Origin: Sweltsa coloradensis
Taxonomy: Eukaryota > Arthropoda > Insecta > Plecoptera > Chloroperlidae
Reading direction: 5' to 3'
NCBI GenBank assembly: GCA_024449915.1
Contig: JAMZAV010004584.1
Location: 55,543 to 119,542 of the forward strand
Length of the DNA: 64,000 nt
In this document: positions 43,777 to 54,805 of the stretch, in pieces
How the letters are laid out: each line of letters begins with the position of its first letter
Numbering within the stretch: position 1 is the stretch's first letter
Translations under genes and position numbers: made by a program
The notes under the pieces: model-generated
What the model was told of the DNA's origin: nothing
Seen by the model: only the letters and a program-made list of their open reading frames with translations
Database searches by the model: none

Positions 43777-44412
43777 TGAATGAGCCAGTTAGCGAGCGAA
43801 GCAAAGATTTCATTCTTACTATACTGGAGAAAAATCCGAAATGTTTTTTTTTCTCTTCTTTCTTCTTTCTTTCTTTTTTTTTTGTATTTTGTGGTGTCTG
43901 TGCACACCCGATTCTGGCTTTTAAACCAATACTCCGATTGCGCATGAAATTTTCGTAGCAGACCTTCGAAATTCTGACCTTGAGAAAACTGCACGTTTTT
44001 GGGTACAATCGAGAAATCATTTTCTCATGAATATCGTACTTTTACGATTTTTTTCGATTCTTAATGCGATATTTTTGTACATTTGCAGCCGATTCTGACC
44101 AAACGGGTGGGGCTACAACGTTCCATATTTCACGCATGGACATAAGGTAATGGTAATGTATTGGCTTTTTGAAAGATAAAAAAATGAAAAGGTCAGCCAG
44201 AACCCTTAGAAAAAAATAAAGGTGTTCAATATGAGTTTTCGAAGTTATAATAAACAATTAAACAAGAAACACATATAAACTTGACACACAATCACCCTAC
44301 AATGGCATTCAAAAAGCACTTGCAAAGGAAAAAGTGGTCCGACGCAAAACTAAAAAACTTCACAAAAACGCTCATCCAATCAACGCGGCGGGAACTTAGC
44401 GCTTTTCCTCAG
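43777..44412 (+). mobile_element. HINE-like element, copy E
   Basis: Head TGAATGAGCCAGTTAGCGAGC, a ctggagaaaaatccgaaatg block and a pyrimidine tract, then gattctggctt, ttttgggtacaatcgagaaatc, CGCTCATCCAATC (44,371), hairpin AACGCGGCGG...TTAGCGCTT and end TTTCCTCAG. Flanked by AAT on the left like copies B and F. Confidence 0.7.
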
Positions 44413-45589
44413 TACAAACCACATCAATATTTGCATCACAAAACTTATATTTGCGAATAGTAACGCACATTATTTTAAACCATGTTGCAGGCAACCTTGC
44501 GCAGCATTACCGCTTATGCTGCCGCACTTGATGCAGCTTCCACGTGAAGTAGTGCGTTGTTTACATGCTGATTGCTAAACTTAATGAAAGGGACAAACAG
44601 CCTCCATTTTTTACTAAGGAATATCCATTAGAAACAAAGTATTGCGCTAATATTTACGTCTCTAAAGCATCGGCATATGAACTAAAACATAATGAAAATA
44701 AAAATACCTAGCGAACGATTCAGTTACGGGAGCGCATGAAGTACGTGCTACGACGCAGGAGCAGTGGGGTTATTTCACTTCGACACTATTGTTTGAAGAT
44801 CCCAAAACAAGTCCAAGTTTATAAACAACACCACAGAGCAATGTCTGACGTGTTTGAACAATTGGCTATGGGTCAAATTGAATACATCGTCACAGTATTA
44901 GGAGTTGATTGATAGAAGACGATTTATTGAAGAGAGAGTAAAAAATAGAGTTGATTGTCTATGATAGACTCACGTATTTTGTTGATATATTGTAGGCCTT
45001 GGCGCTCGAACAGAAGATTGGTAGGGCATAGCTAAACAGCTACGGCTACAAGGAAGGCGTTGCACAGTTTTGCACTAGATTTACTGTCATCTCGAGTCAT
45101 CTATGGCTGGGTCTAGCCAGCATAGGCCTTGTATCACAATTTGAACTCTATTTAACCCCATTCTTAATCTACCCATTACTGGTTCTGTCCAGGCCGCTAC
45201 TGCCCTCCCCATCATTCCCTCGGCTAGCGTGGATCATATGATATGAACATGATTGACGCACTCTGGACCAAATATGACCCAAAACTATTAATATAGCAGG
45301 TCTATAATAATGATTTGTTACTTCTAGAACGAGACAAAGACCTTCCCTCCCCCTTACCAGTGGCGGTTGACCTAGCATGACGCGGACTTACCACCCCCAT
45401 ATCCCACAAGGTTATAGAGTTAAATTTTGACCTAGAGGTTGACGGCTCCTCATACAATAAACTATATAAACTTACTTCAATACTCTGTCTTGGATTAAAG
45501 GTTAGGCCTTAATGTGGAAGCCAGGATCACCGATGTATGATGTCTGCCGTCTAGCCATAGGTCTGCAATTTGCATAAACCACGCCTGGA
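44413..45589. other. Intergenic with SINE-B fragments
   Basis: Small SINE-B tail pieces: ggctgggtctagccagcatagg (45,108), ctggttctgtccagg (45,179), and aggttgacggctcc (45,435). No gene is recognised. A short frame at 44,841 (MSDVFEQLAMGQIEY) is too short to call. Confidence 0.35.
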
Positions 45590-45950
45590 GCCCGGGGTAG
45601 AATTTGGCCCCCAGAGCATGTACGCATCGTAAACTGCGTAGGAGAAGTGATGAAAGTCCCATCTCGCAAACATTTCCTAGAAAGAGGGGAGTTATTACTT
45701 TCCGAAACTAGTAGGCGAGGTCTGGCATTCGTCTTCGGGAAACCATTATCCCATTTCCCTGAGCACGTCCCTGGCGGATCATGACCATGACCAACACAAA
45801 ACGATAACAAAGACGATGACGACTGCGACGTCATATAACATCCAATTTCCTCCCTTGACCGTCGTGGTTCAGGACAGAAGGTACTTTTCCTCCCATATCC
45901 CATAGGCTTGCACGCTGAGCGTAATGTTTGACGCATCTTAAAACCACATA
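45590..45950 (+). mobile_element. SINE-B copy
   Basis: gcccggggtagaatttggccc, agagcatgtacgcatcg, actagtaggcgaggtctggc, a cgatgacgactgcgacg stretch and catatcccataggcttg. The 178-codon minus ORF is a shadow. Confidence 0.65.
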
Positions 45951-46049
45951 AACGAATAAAGCTTTGTAAATATATAACAAACCATTTTGTGCAGTGTCCA
46001 GTCTCACTAATTTGGTCTGGGCTGGCTCTAGTCAGCATAGTTTTAAATT

Positions 46050-46140
46050 AAAATTAAATTAAAACATTTGTTCTAGGGTCTACCCACTCAGTCTCCGAAC
46101 TTGTTGCAGTGGTGGACATTGATATATTAAAGCGGATCAA
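46050..46140 (-). repeat. SINE-A tail, inverted
   Basis: ttctagggtctacccactcagt and gtggtggacattgatat correspond to the SINE-A end in reverse. Confidence 0.5.
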
Positions 46141-46144
46141 GAAC

Positions 46145-46345
46145 GATACAAAAAAATATTTGTTCTATTCAATTTAATACATTTCGGGTTTCTATAACGA
46201 TCATCATACTTTTATAAACTTATAAAATAATGCTATTCATAATCAAACATCATAAACTTAATTTCATTACCTTACAACTATCACAGGCGGCGCAATATAA
46301 TCATAATCGGTTTGAAATGGCACCTAGTTTCTCACGTCGTAATAA
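46145..46345 (+). repeat. LINE 3' end copy
   Basis: cgatcatcatacttttataaac, atcacaggcggcgcaatat, cacctagtttctcacgtcg. One of the best preserved 3' termini. Confidence 0.65.
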
Positions 46346-47393
46346 GTTTTGTGTACATTTTAATGATTAACCACCCGTAGAACTAATGTTGGAAATTTAC
46401 AAATCTTTGCGGGTGGAAGGACGGGGGAGGGAAAGGCACGTGCAACATTTTTATCCCCACTTCCCCTCATTTGTCGGCATCAAAATATTGGCACAAAGCC
46501 GCCAGCCGCGAGAGGCGTAATGACACACAGATCGACAGCTCGACGTGATAATTAATGTCCGACTCGGCTACAACGACGAACTATTCAGCCAAGGTTTCAA
46601 CCTCATTGGCCACAACTCATTGCATAGTGCAAAGATGGATATTCTAGAGCAATGCAGTTCTATCCTCATCCTTATGTTGCTTTCTTATTTTCATTGTTGT
46701 AAATTGAAATGAATAACATACAAATTTGATATCATTTTTAATTTGATATTGAACATGGTAAGTAATTGGTAAGTTATCCAAATTTGTGTCTCTCCAGAAT
46801 CAACGAAATGCATAAATTTATTTGGGCTATCTTGAGCACGTAGGATGAAAAAGCTCCACATGAATGACGTAGGAATTTGATAGTAAATTTCCGAATAGAT
46901 AACTAAATGAAACTAAAATGCAATTGTTGTTTTTAAAAAAATACGCATTAATTGGTATTGTGCAAAAAGTAGGGCTGCTCAGCATAATAAAATAATATAA
47001 TTTTTCTGCGAATTACACCACGGCAGGTCTTACAAAGGTGTGTACCCAACCGGACAAGAGTTCGATACACACGAAAGCTAGATGTCCTAGCAAGGTAGTA
47101 GTGTAATGTAGAAGATTAATAAATCAACCACGTATTGTACCGAATACACTTTCATCAACAGGGGCGCATCTCAAGAATAAATTATGAAGCAGAGTATTTT
47201 TGCTAGAAGTTATTATGCAGGACAGATTGTACACAATTATATTTGTCGCAAGTCGCCCGCAATAAATTCCGAAACTGACATTGGTACGTACAGAAGCTTC
47301 CCGACGAGCGCCGACGAGGTACCATTGTACCAACCACATTGCGCGAATGGCAGGCCAAAGCTAGGAGTCAAATGTTAAAACTAAGGGCATTAA
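46346..47393. other. Intergenic, nothing assigned
   Basis: A weak tRNA-like block lies on the minus strand near 47,035-47,100 (tatcgaactcttgtccgg). No coding signal. Confidence 0.35.
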
Positions 47394-47735
47394 GCGGCTG
47401 TCACACGATTGAGAAAATCGCGCGAGTTGGCTCGCGCGAGTTAATTACCATCCTTGTCAAACGACAGACAATGAAGGTAACAACAACGCCACCTATTGGT
47501 GTTCACTGGTCACGTGTTATGGTAGTGGGTTCTGATTGGCTCTCGCTACCTCGACTTGCTAGGAAGTTGAACAAGCTGGACATTTTTCGTGGCGAGCGCG
47601 AGCTCGCGCTCGCTGGCTCACCGTCTGACGGGGAGGCGGAGGCGGTGAGTTCCATGTAAACAAGTGTAGGCCTACTCCCAGAGAGTTACTCGCGCGAGCC
47701 AACTCGCGCGATTTTCTCAATCGTCTGACAGGCGC
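47394..47735. mobile_element. 342-bp MITE with terminal inverted repeats of about 48 bp
   Basis: GCGGCTGTCACACGATTGAG ... and its inverse, with the internal CGCGCGAGTTGGCTCGCGCGAG block repeated at both ends. TTAA lies to the left (47,390-47,393) and TTTA to the right. A second palindromic core, GAGCGCGAGCTCGCGCTC, lies at 47,595-47,612. No transposase; the superfamily is likely TTAA-type. Confidence 0.8.
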
Positions 47736-47974
47736 TTTATTACTTATGTTAATTTATAACAAAGTCACGCCGTTAGATGTGGCACATACGATAAGAGCGC
47801 TGGTCCGAGAGGTTCAGCGTTTTAAATCTCAATGAAATTAATTGATTATAATAATAATATATATAATATATTATATAGGCTATAAAATATAATAATAAAT
47901 GTTTATCGTATTCAGATATGAAGTGAATTTAATTTCTTTAGAGCAAAGCACTTACACTCAAATGTGTATTGTGT

Positions 47975-48400
47975 GGCTCGTTGGTATTGTTGGTAGAATC
48001 TCTGCTTCCAATACAGAAGGTCCATGGCTCGATTCCCGTTACGTCAGAAGGTTTTAACTGCTGATTTAGCAACGGTGCCGTTTCATAAGGGTTTAACTGC
48101 TGATTTAGCAACGGTGCCGTTTCAGCCGTCCTAGCAACGAGGCACATAATAAATTTAAAGTTGTTCTGAATCGGCCTTGTTGATTCTGGCGTTGATCCGC
48201 GGGCGCACTGTCCATACTACTGATTACTAGATTTCCTATATTAAAAAAATATTGATCTTTGGTTGGTTATCGCTCACTCGTCGATTACGTCGGGGCCTGC
48301 AGGGTTGGATTGATCGCTTTAGTTTACTGTCCCCCACTGAAAATCAGTTATATGACTGAGTGGGTAGACTAAATATGAATTTATTTATTTATTTATTATA
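47975..48400 (+). mobile_element. SINE-A copy, full length
   Basis: tRNA-like head (TGGCTCGTTGGTATTGTTGG as A box region, CTTCCAATA anticodon-like loop, GGCTCGATTCCCG as B box). Then a duplicated 44-base block (ttaactgctgatttagcaacgg, 48,053-48,122), ctagcaacgaggcacat, ttgttgattctgg and ctcactcgtcgat. It ends in the hairpin cccccactgaaaatcagttat/atgactgagtggg and a T-rich tail. Confidence 0.75.
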
Positions 48401-49514
48401 TGCTACGCTATACGCTCACTTCCATGCAAATATAGCCCTACCTCAGAACGTTATTCCTTGTAAACAAAGTTATTTTTACTCACAACAAAGATAAATAGAA
48501 CATATTTTCACATTAGGATTGACACATTCGACAGAAATTTTAATTGTAAATAAATTATACCGGATACACAAGATAACAACCAATAAAAAAGTTAGTGGTC
48601 ATTTGAGACTCCGGATACACATAAAATCCATTGCAAATATCGCAAACAAATACTCAAAAAAATCTAAAAAATCTCGTAGTTTATATTATAATGCGTCACA
48701 CATAGGCATGTGCTACACTGGTGAGTTAGGATTATTACACATTATTTAAATAGACTTTGAGAATTTTTATTTACACATGTGCACACATATAGAATGAGGT
48801 ACATTGAGTTCAACTATGTACATTCACGTACCGTCGTACACTCGCGACGAAATACGTTAGTAATGATGTGATGTTTGACATACTTTACAAGCTCGCCTCT
48901 AGTGTCTACTATAACTATAACATATAAACGCAGGGAACAATAATTATATTTAAAAAAAAATACTGGAGAAAACTAAAATGTAAATGTGATCATGTTCACG
49001 TTTCATTTGTTTTGTTTCTTGAATTCTTCGGCCACACTTTGCAAGTGGCATTCACACGCAATGAAGAGATGACTGCATTGCAAAACTACGTTGTAGGTTT
49101 TCTACTTAGATGATTCTTTTGTCTTTGATTTCAATTGCTTGGACAAACAGTTTTTGCAAAATTAAAGTAAAATGGAAATCACATTCGAAGTATAAGGTTT
49201 CAAGGTTAATCGAGACGGTTGGTACATTGGCAGAATAACAATCCCCACGGTGCAGGGAATTAAAATTATTATTCATTATAATTCATATGTATAGTAATCA
49301 TAATATCTCTATACATTATAACTTACTTAAGCAAATAGCAATGATTTGGGTACTATACCCGGAACAATATTAAAACTTTTTTTTTTACTTTTTAATGATC
49401 TGAACAATTCTTGGAAACATCAAGGTGCATAAGCGATCATGTAATTTTATAATATACCTCCCACGTCCCACTCGCAGGGGAAAATGACCTATGTACGAGA
49501 AATAAGAATGTAAT
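48401..49514. other. Intergenic, nothing assigned
   Basis: AT-rich with no gene or repeat recognised until 49,440. There the left flank of HINE copy F begins, shared with 52,980-53,030. Confidence 0.4.
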
Positions 49515-50453
49515 TGAGCGAGCGAAGCGAGCGTCTCCACTTGACTCTTATGGCTCGAATGTCTGTTTTTTTTTTTTTTTCTGTTACTGCTTCGATACAG
49601 GTCGCACCGTTTCTCTGATCGACCTGAAATTTTGCACACATGTACATACCACCTAGGCGGGTTGCTGTGTAGTTTTGTGGCAAAATCGTTCAAAAAGTTA
49701 AAAAGTTACATTAAAGTTAATCGAAAGTTTTTTTTTAAAACTAAACGGCGACAAAATCTGAGGTGGCCAAATCATTTAGAATGTTCGTCCGATCACGAAT
49801 ATGTTATTTTTATTTTGATCCGATAAGTAGTGTAGATGGAAATTACATTATAACAAAGTCCCGTTACCATGGCAACGGAAAGTCGCACAGCTTTTTTGGC
49901 TCATGATAGCGGTCAAACGGAGGCTCGGATCGAGTTGAAATTTTGACCATCCGCAAGTTTCGTTCCCGATTGAATGCCATTAGTTTTGTGGCAAAATCGT
50001 TTAAAAAGTTATAAAGTTACATTAAAGTTAATCTAAAGTTTTTTTAAAAAAACTAAACGGCGACAAAATCTGAGGTAGCCAAATCATTTAGAATGTCCGT
50101 CCGGTCACGAATATGTTAATTTTATTTTGATCCGATAAGTAGTGTAGATAGAAATTACATTTTAACAAAAGTAACGTTACCATGGCAACGAAAAGTCGCA
50201 CAAGAATTCTGGTCACTATGTACTGCCACCTAGAAGAAATCAAGAGTAAAATAGTTTTCCCAAAGAAATGATGTCAAGGTCCTCTAGATGGCGGTGGATT
50301 TTATCCATTCTCTCCTATTTTACAAATTTTCAGCTAAATTGGTCAAGACCTTAAAGACTTATTGGTATGTAACATTATGGGCATGTCGTACTCGGGTCGT
50401 GTTGCACGTACCGGTGCTCGCTCAACAACGCGTCCAACTGAGCGTTTTCCTAG
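49515..50453 (+). mobile_element. HINE-like element, copy F (longest)
   Basis: Head TGAGCGAGCGAAGCGAGCG, two internal tandem units about 312 bases apart (ttttgtggcaaaatcgtt ... ttaccatggcaacg), and a 3' hairpin with GCGTTTTCCTAG. The flanks are continuous in the related repeat at 53,011-53,060, which is its empty site. Insertion is again next to T residues. Confidence 0.72.
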
Positions 50454-50580
50454 TTATATCATATAAAACAACAGAATGAATTAAATGTGGATGTTTCTTC
50501 CCCTAGTTCGTAAAGTACGGAAGAACTGCAATTGAGACGCTCAGAGTGGTGTTTAAATTGCACCCAAGCCTCTATGCATG
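50454..50580 (+). repeat. Repeat X, right part (host of HINE copy F)
   Basis: aaaacaacagaatgaa, gtaaagtacggaagaactgca, agagtggtgtttaaattgcacccaagcctc match 53,045-53,155. Confidence 0.7.
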
Positions 50581-50934
50581 ATATTATTATCGTTCTGGTA
50601 ATCAAAACAATTATTGATGCAATGAGGGTTTAAAAAATTACAAATCATAATTGCAAACATGCATGTTGCATGTAAAAGATGTAATTTCAGTGACGGACTT
50701 CAATTAAAGTGATCCGAACCGACGACGCCATCGATTGGCGAAATAATCGGACATTTTAAATCCTAGATCACAGATTACCATGATTCATCCGCGGATGAGT
50801 CAGCATAGACCTAACTACTTCGGAACAACCATTTACAACTTGTTGTATGCTTCGTTGCTAAGACGGTTTCAAAGCCACACTCTCAGTGGATGTAATGCGA
50901 TACCCTTCCCATAGATTATGGGTTGATTCAAGTC

Positions 50935-51005
50935 GGGAATCGAACCAGCGACCTTCTGCTATGGAAGCAGGGACGCTATCCTTTGGACCAACAAGCCACA
51001 AGCAT
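50935..51005 (-). repeat. tRNA-derived SINE head
   Basis: Minus strand: GGCTTGTTGGTCCAAAGGATAG (A-box-like), TGCTTCCATAGCAGAAGG (anticodon-arm-like), GGTTCGATTCCCGAC (B box). The acceptor ends do not pair. Confidence 0.6.
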
Positions 51006-51063
51006 TATTTGGCAGACTTGCTTGCCCCCAGAGCAATAAAATGAAATATTCTGTAATAATAAT

Positions 51064-51240
51064 TCAATCATTACGTAGTGCATGGGTGGTATCTGTCCTA
51101 TGGAATATGGATATGACCCCGGGTTCGAATCCCGTCGAGACCGGTAATCCTGAATGAAGGTTTTTTCGAGCTTTTCCTCAGTCGCTAATGCTAATGCAAG
51201 GAGCCCTCGGATTATTTTAACTATCCTATCCGCAAACTAC
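51064..51240 (+). repeat. tRNA-derived SINE
   Basis: GTGCATGGGTGGTATCTGTCC (A-box-like) and GGGTTCGAATCCCGTCGAGACC (B box), followed by a body with tcctcagtcgctaatgc, as in the SINE-D body. Confidence 0.6.
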
Positions 51241-51252
51241 CTAGCTAGTCAC

Positions 51253-52010
51253 CTGGGCCCCGATTCATGTACATTTTTATCCCGGTATAAGCCGAGTTAG
51301 GTGGTATAAGTGCGGTATAACTCCGAATCCAATTCATGAAGACTTATCCCGCCTCGACCGGGGATAAGAAAATACGTAAACAGATGGCGGACATTTTAAA
51401 TTTTGCATCTATGTGTTAAACGAGAAAAGTTGTCATTACTCTCATAAAACAAATCAGAAACCGTCCCGGGCCTAGGCCCAGATGTAGAAAATTATTCATA
51501 ATACAACAGTGTAGGCCTAAAGTTCCATTAGGCTATAGGACTACATTCAATTAATGCTAACATAACACGTTTGACAAGCCCTAGGCCTCTCCTAGGCAAC
51601 CCTAGACCTGCACGACCTTGTTCAGACACATCCCGCACAAATAACTAGTTTTGATTACTAAAAGCCTAATGCAGAGAAAGAATGGTATGATAGTCCTAGG
51701 CTATTCCAAAATTTACGGCAATAATAAGCCTTTTCTTTTCTTTAAATGAATTCAAGCAAACTACTGTCACTAAATGAAAAAGTAAAACAAAAGATGGTGG
51801 AAATTTTCAGTGTTCTTTTGCTAATTTGCTGATTTACATGGCTGTGGAATGCAGTGGAAAATAACATTTGTTGTGTCTGTTGTTGCATTGGAAATTTTTG
51901 ATTGGATGAGAGTTGCCCAGACTTAACCAGGCCTTATCCTGCCATGTCCTGCATTATACCGTCCTTATACCACCTATACCCGGGATAAATGTACATGAAT
52001 CGGGGCCCAG
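51253..52010. mobile_element. 758-bp MITE, 30-bp inverted repeats
   Basis: CTGGGCCCCGATTCATGTAC at the left is exactly inverted at the right, and ATTTTTATCCCGG answers CCCGGGATAAAT with small changes. The GGGCCCCGATTCAT type of end occurs in PIF/Harbinger-like elements, but no 3-bp duplication is evident. The 86-codon ORF across the right end is chance. Confidence 0.75.
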
Positions 52011-52384
52011 AAGAGGGTCACACCGGTTAAATCTCATGTGTAGATCCTACAGCGGGCATCCTACAAAAATGTATTTATTTATGGGTATGACCGGTCGAAA
52101 GGCCCGACTACCGTGCGTTAGCAAACGATGTTATTTTCTTTATCGTGCTGAAAGAACGCTATACGATATCTAAAAAATAGAATAAAGGTTCGGTTTGTTA
52201 CTATATAATATAATTACATAGACTAATCGTAAACAATGTTTGCTTAGTTCTTACAACGCGGGTAATTATGTAGATTGGTTGAATGGGAGCACTACAAACC
52301 TAGCATTGCGGAGAATCAAAATTATAATCTACTTGTTAAAGAACGCGAAATACATATTATTTAGGCCTTCTCAAATTCTGATGT

Positions 52385-52475
52385 GTCGTCCGCGGTCGCA
52401 GTCTCGCACATAGGGACGCTGGCGAATTACACTAGCAGGACGCGGATTCGAATCCCACACAAGGCATAGGTTATC
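52385..52475 (+). repeat. tRNA-derived SINE head
   Basis: GTCCGCGGTCGCAGTCTCGC (A-box region) and GCGGATTCGAATCCCACAC (B box) about 55 bases apart, like a tRNA with a long variable arm. The ends do not pair. Confidence 0.5.
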
Positions 52476-52689
52476 TGTAATTGTTCTTCACCCTCGTCTA
52501 TCACTACTCAAAGTCCGAATAGCATGATGTCAATAAAAGTGACGTTGAACAACAATAATCATAATCATTAATTTCTGGTAGCAAATATTATAGAATTCTT
52601 ACAACGATTTAAAAAGCTGCAAGCAAACTTCAAAATAGCAGATTGTGTTTATGTAATCTGATGACAAGAACATCCGGTGTCCAGATCCC

Positions 52690-53155
52690 GCCCACATTAC
52701 CTCCCCTACTTGCTTCGAAGTAGACACAATCGAATTTCACAAGAGAGCGCCACCAAATGGAGCCAAAAGTGTGCTTTGCAAGGCGTTCGTACTTTTCAAA
52801 CTACGTCTACATTTTTCGTCCGATTTCAATAATTTTTTTTTTATTTTACTCAGAAATGAACTGTTATTCTACGTACATAGCCTGATTTTGCAAGTTCGCT
52901 CCTCTTTGGTCAAACAAGGGCAGTAAACTTTGACCGGAAATGAACATTTTCTATGGACTTTGAGGACTCGTGGGGGAAATGTTTTGACTTAAATGAACAA
53001 AAGGGCTATGTACGAGAAATAAGAATTTAGTTATCTATCGGAGGAAAAAAACAGAATGAAAATATAATGATTTCCCTGTCCGTAGTTTGAAAAGTACGAA
53101 AGTACTGCACATGGCACGATCGGAGTGGTATTTAAATCGCACCCAAGCCTCTTAA
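52690..53155 (+). repeat. Repeat X, uninterrupted copy
   Basis: Provides the empty site for HINE copy F: ctatgtacgagaaataagaat runs directly into ttatctatcggagg, then aacagaatgaa, aagtacgaaagtactgca and taaatcgcacccaagcctc. Confidence 0.7.
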
Positions 53156-53829
53156 TAAGAATAGTGTCAGTGGTAAAATGTTACATTTTTATTTTTAATC
53201 ACTAAAATTATGTGCTAATTTATTTTAAGAGTTGTAACGTCGAGCGAATTGGTCAGGGAAATGTTAAACAATTGGTCAGGGAATGTCAGGGAAATTGGTG
53301 GGATCCCTGTATAAGGGAAAATAATTTTCTGAAATAATGTTCGATGTGCGCTTTTTTGTCACATGGTTCAAAAAGTGGTGGAAACCGGTGGACGAAAAAA
53401 TCGTACATCAAATGTTATTTCAGGAAATGTTTTTTTTTTATATTCGTGTTGAAGACAAAGGTGTGTTTAAAACAATAAAACAATATGGTTGCACAAAATT
53501 AAGTAATGCACCTAGAACTTTACTTTTCTTATTGACCCAAATTTGCATATAATGGCCAAAAAAAAACTATTGTCCATTTAAAAAAAACTTTTTTCCCCTT
53601 TTTTTTAATCAAGTTTCTCTTTCATTCAACCAACTTTCAACCAATTTCCTTTGACTTTCAAAATATCGGTAAGAAAAATCAACATAATGTAACGATAGCC
53701 TAAATGTTTCATGAGTGTTTGTGGATGGGGCACCAAAATTTGTTTGAGTATTTGTTACCAAAGTGTTTTGTTTTGGGTTGCAATTATTTGAGTTAGATCC
53801 ACAGTTAGGTTATGGTATCGCGTGAGGGG

Positions 53830-53862
<33 letters not shown>

Positions 53863-54056
53863 TTGATTTATTTAAATTGTTGCACACAGCGGTCAGCGCA
53901 CTGAGTGATTCTTCACTTTTACCCAAATTTGGTTGCAAAACTCAAGCTGCCCTGCCAGAAGTGGGAAACAGCGATGGATGAATAGAAGTAATGTAAAAAA
54001 GTAGGCCCTGGCTGTCAGTATTTTGTTTGTAGGCCTAATTCATTTAACGTTTTAAC
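53156..54056. other. Intergenic or Shc intron, nothing coding
   Basis: The plus ORF at 53,337-53,552 is AT-rich and unrecognised. A (GTAA)8 run lies at 53,831-53,862. Confidence 0.4.
53831..53862. repeat. (GTAA)8 microsatellite
   Basis: Eight perfect units. Confidence 0.95.
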
Positions 54057-54389
54057 TAGAGATGGACCGACACTGATGTAAAGAATTGGCCCATTTTCTA
54101 GTGGTATCAGAACTATCAGCATTAGAAGTGTTTGTCGATACCTCAACCTCAACCAACTATTTCTTAAGTTTTAGTTTATCTATTTATTTCACATCGATTG
54201 ATCAAAAGAAACCATGTTGATCTTTCTAAAAGTGTAAGCCCATGTCCTAATTACAAGCAAGTTCCCGGATTGGAGTCAACTGTCATGTTTTTAGATCTCT
54301 GTAGGGAATTCTAATTAAATAGGTACCAGAACGGTTAATAGAAAAAGTGAAATCGGTATCAGGCAAATTCTGGTATCGGTCCATCTCGA
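54057..54389. mobile_element. 333-bp hAT MITE with 8-bp target duplication
   Basis: GTTTTAAC at 54,049-54,056 and 54,390-54,397. Ends TAGAGATGGACCGAC and GTATCGGTCCATCTCGA are inverted with two mismatches. It lies 180 bases before the first visible Shc exon. Confidence 0.9.
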
Positions 54390-54570
54390 GTTTTAACAGC
54401 CACTGGCATTCTTAAACATTAAATCTTGTTGTTATTTCAATACATTAGCTCTGTTAGGCATAGAATAGTATGGTCTGCTCTACAACAATCTGCAGTCAGG
54501 TTTATTTATTTATTAATGCATGTTTTTCCTATTCAGACACTCAGCATAGAGGCGCTTGGTTTTGTTTCAG

Positions 54571-54805
54571 GGAGTGTATCTCGTTAGTATGCGAGGCTGC
54601 TGGTTTAAAAACAGCTGACAAGAAACGTCGTCCCGATAAGCGAGTGCTACGCTCCATTGCAGAAACACCAAATATGGACCACGCGGGGGCAAACGTTAAG
54701 CTGAACATTTCAAGTAGCGGGCTGGTTGTTAGTACACTGGATTCGGGCCGAGCTATCGCCAGGCATGACATGCCTCGTATATCATTTGCTTCCGGTGGTG
54801 ACACG
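54571..54805 (+). CDS. Shc exon: PTB domain, central part
   Basis: The exon follows a pyrimidine-rich acceptor (tttgtttcag) and ends at a GTAAGA donor. Its first base completes a split codon (upstream intron phase 2) and it ends on a whole codon. It encodes about 78 residues, including [11 protein letters not shown], a basic KKRRPDKR stretch, and ISFASGGDT, which in Shc PTB domains precedes the DTxxYVAYVAKD strand. The open frame extends about 100 bases upstream of the acceptor, but that part does not look like PTB, so I set the start at the splice site. The exon that should encode the preceding PTB strand was not found upstream. Confidence 0.92.

Noticed and set aside
45502..46038. 178-codon minus-strand ORF
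   Set aside because: It is the reverse strand of a SINE-B copy and has no known domain; similar shadow ORFs occur in other copies.
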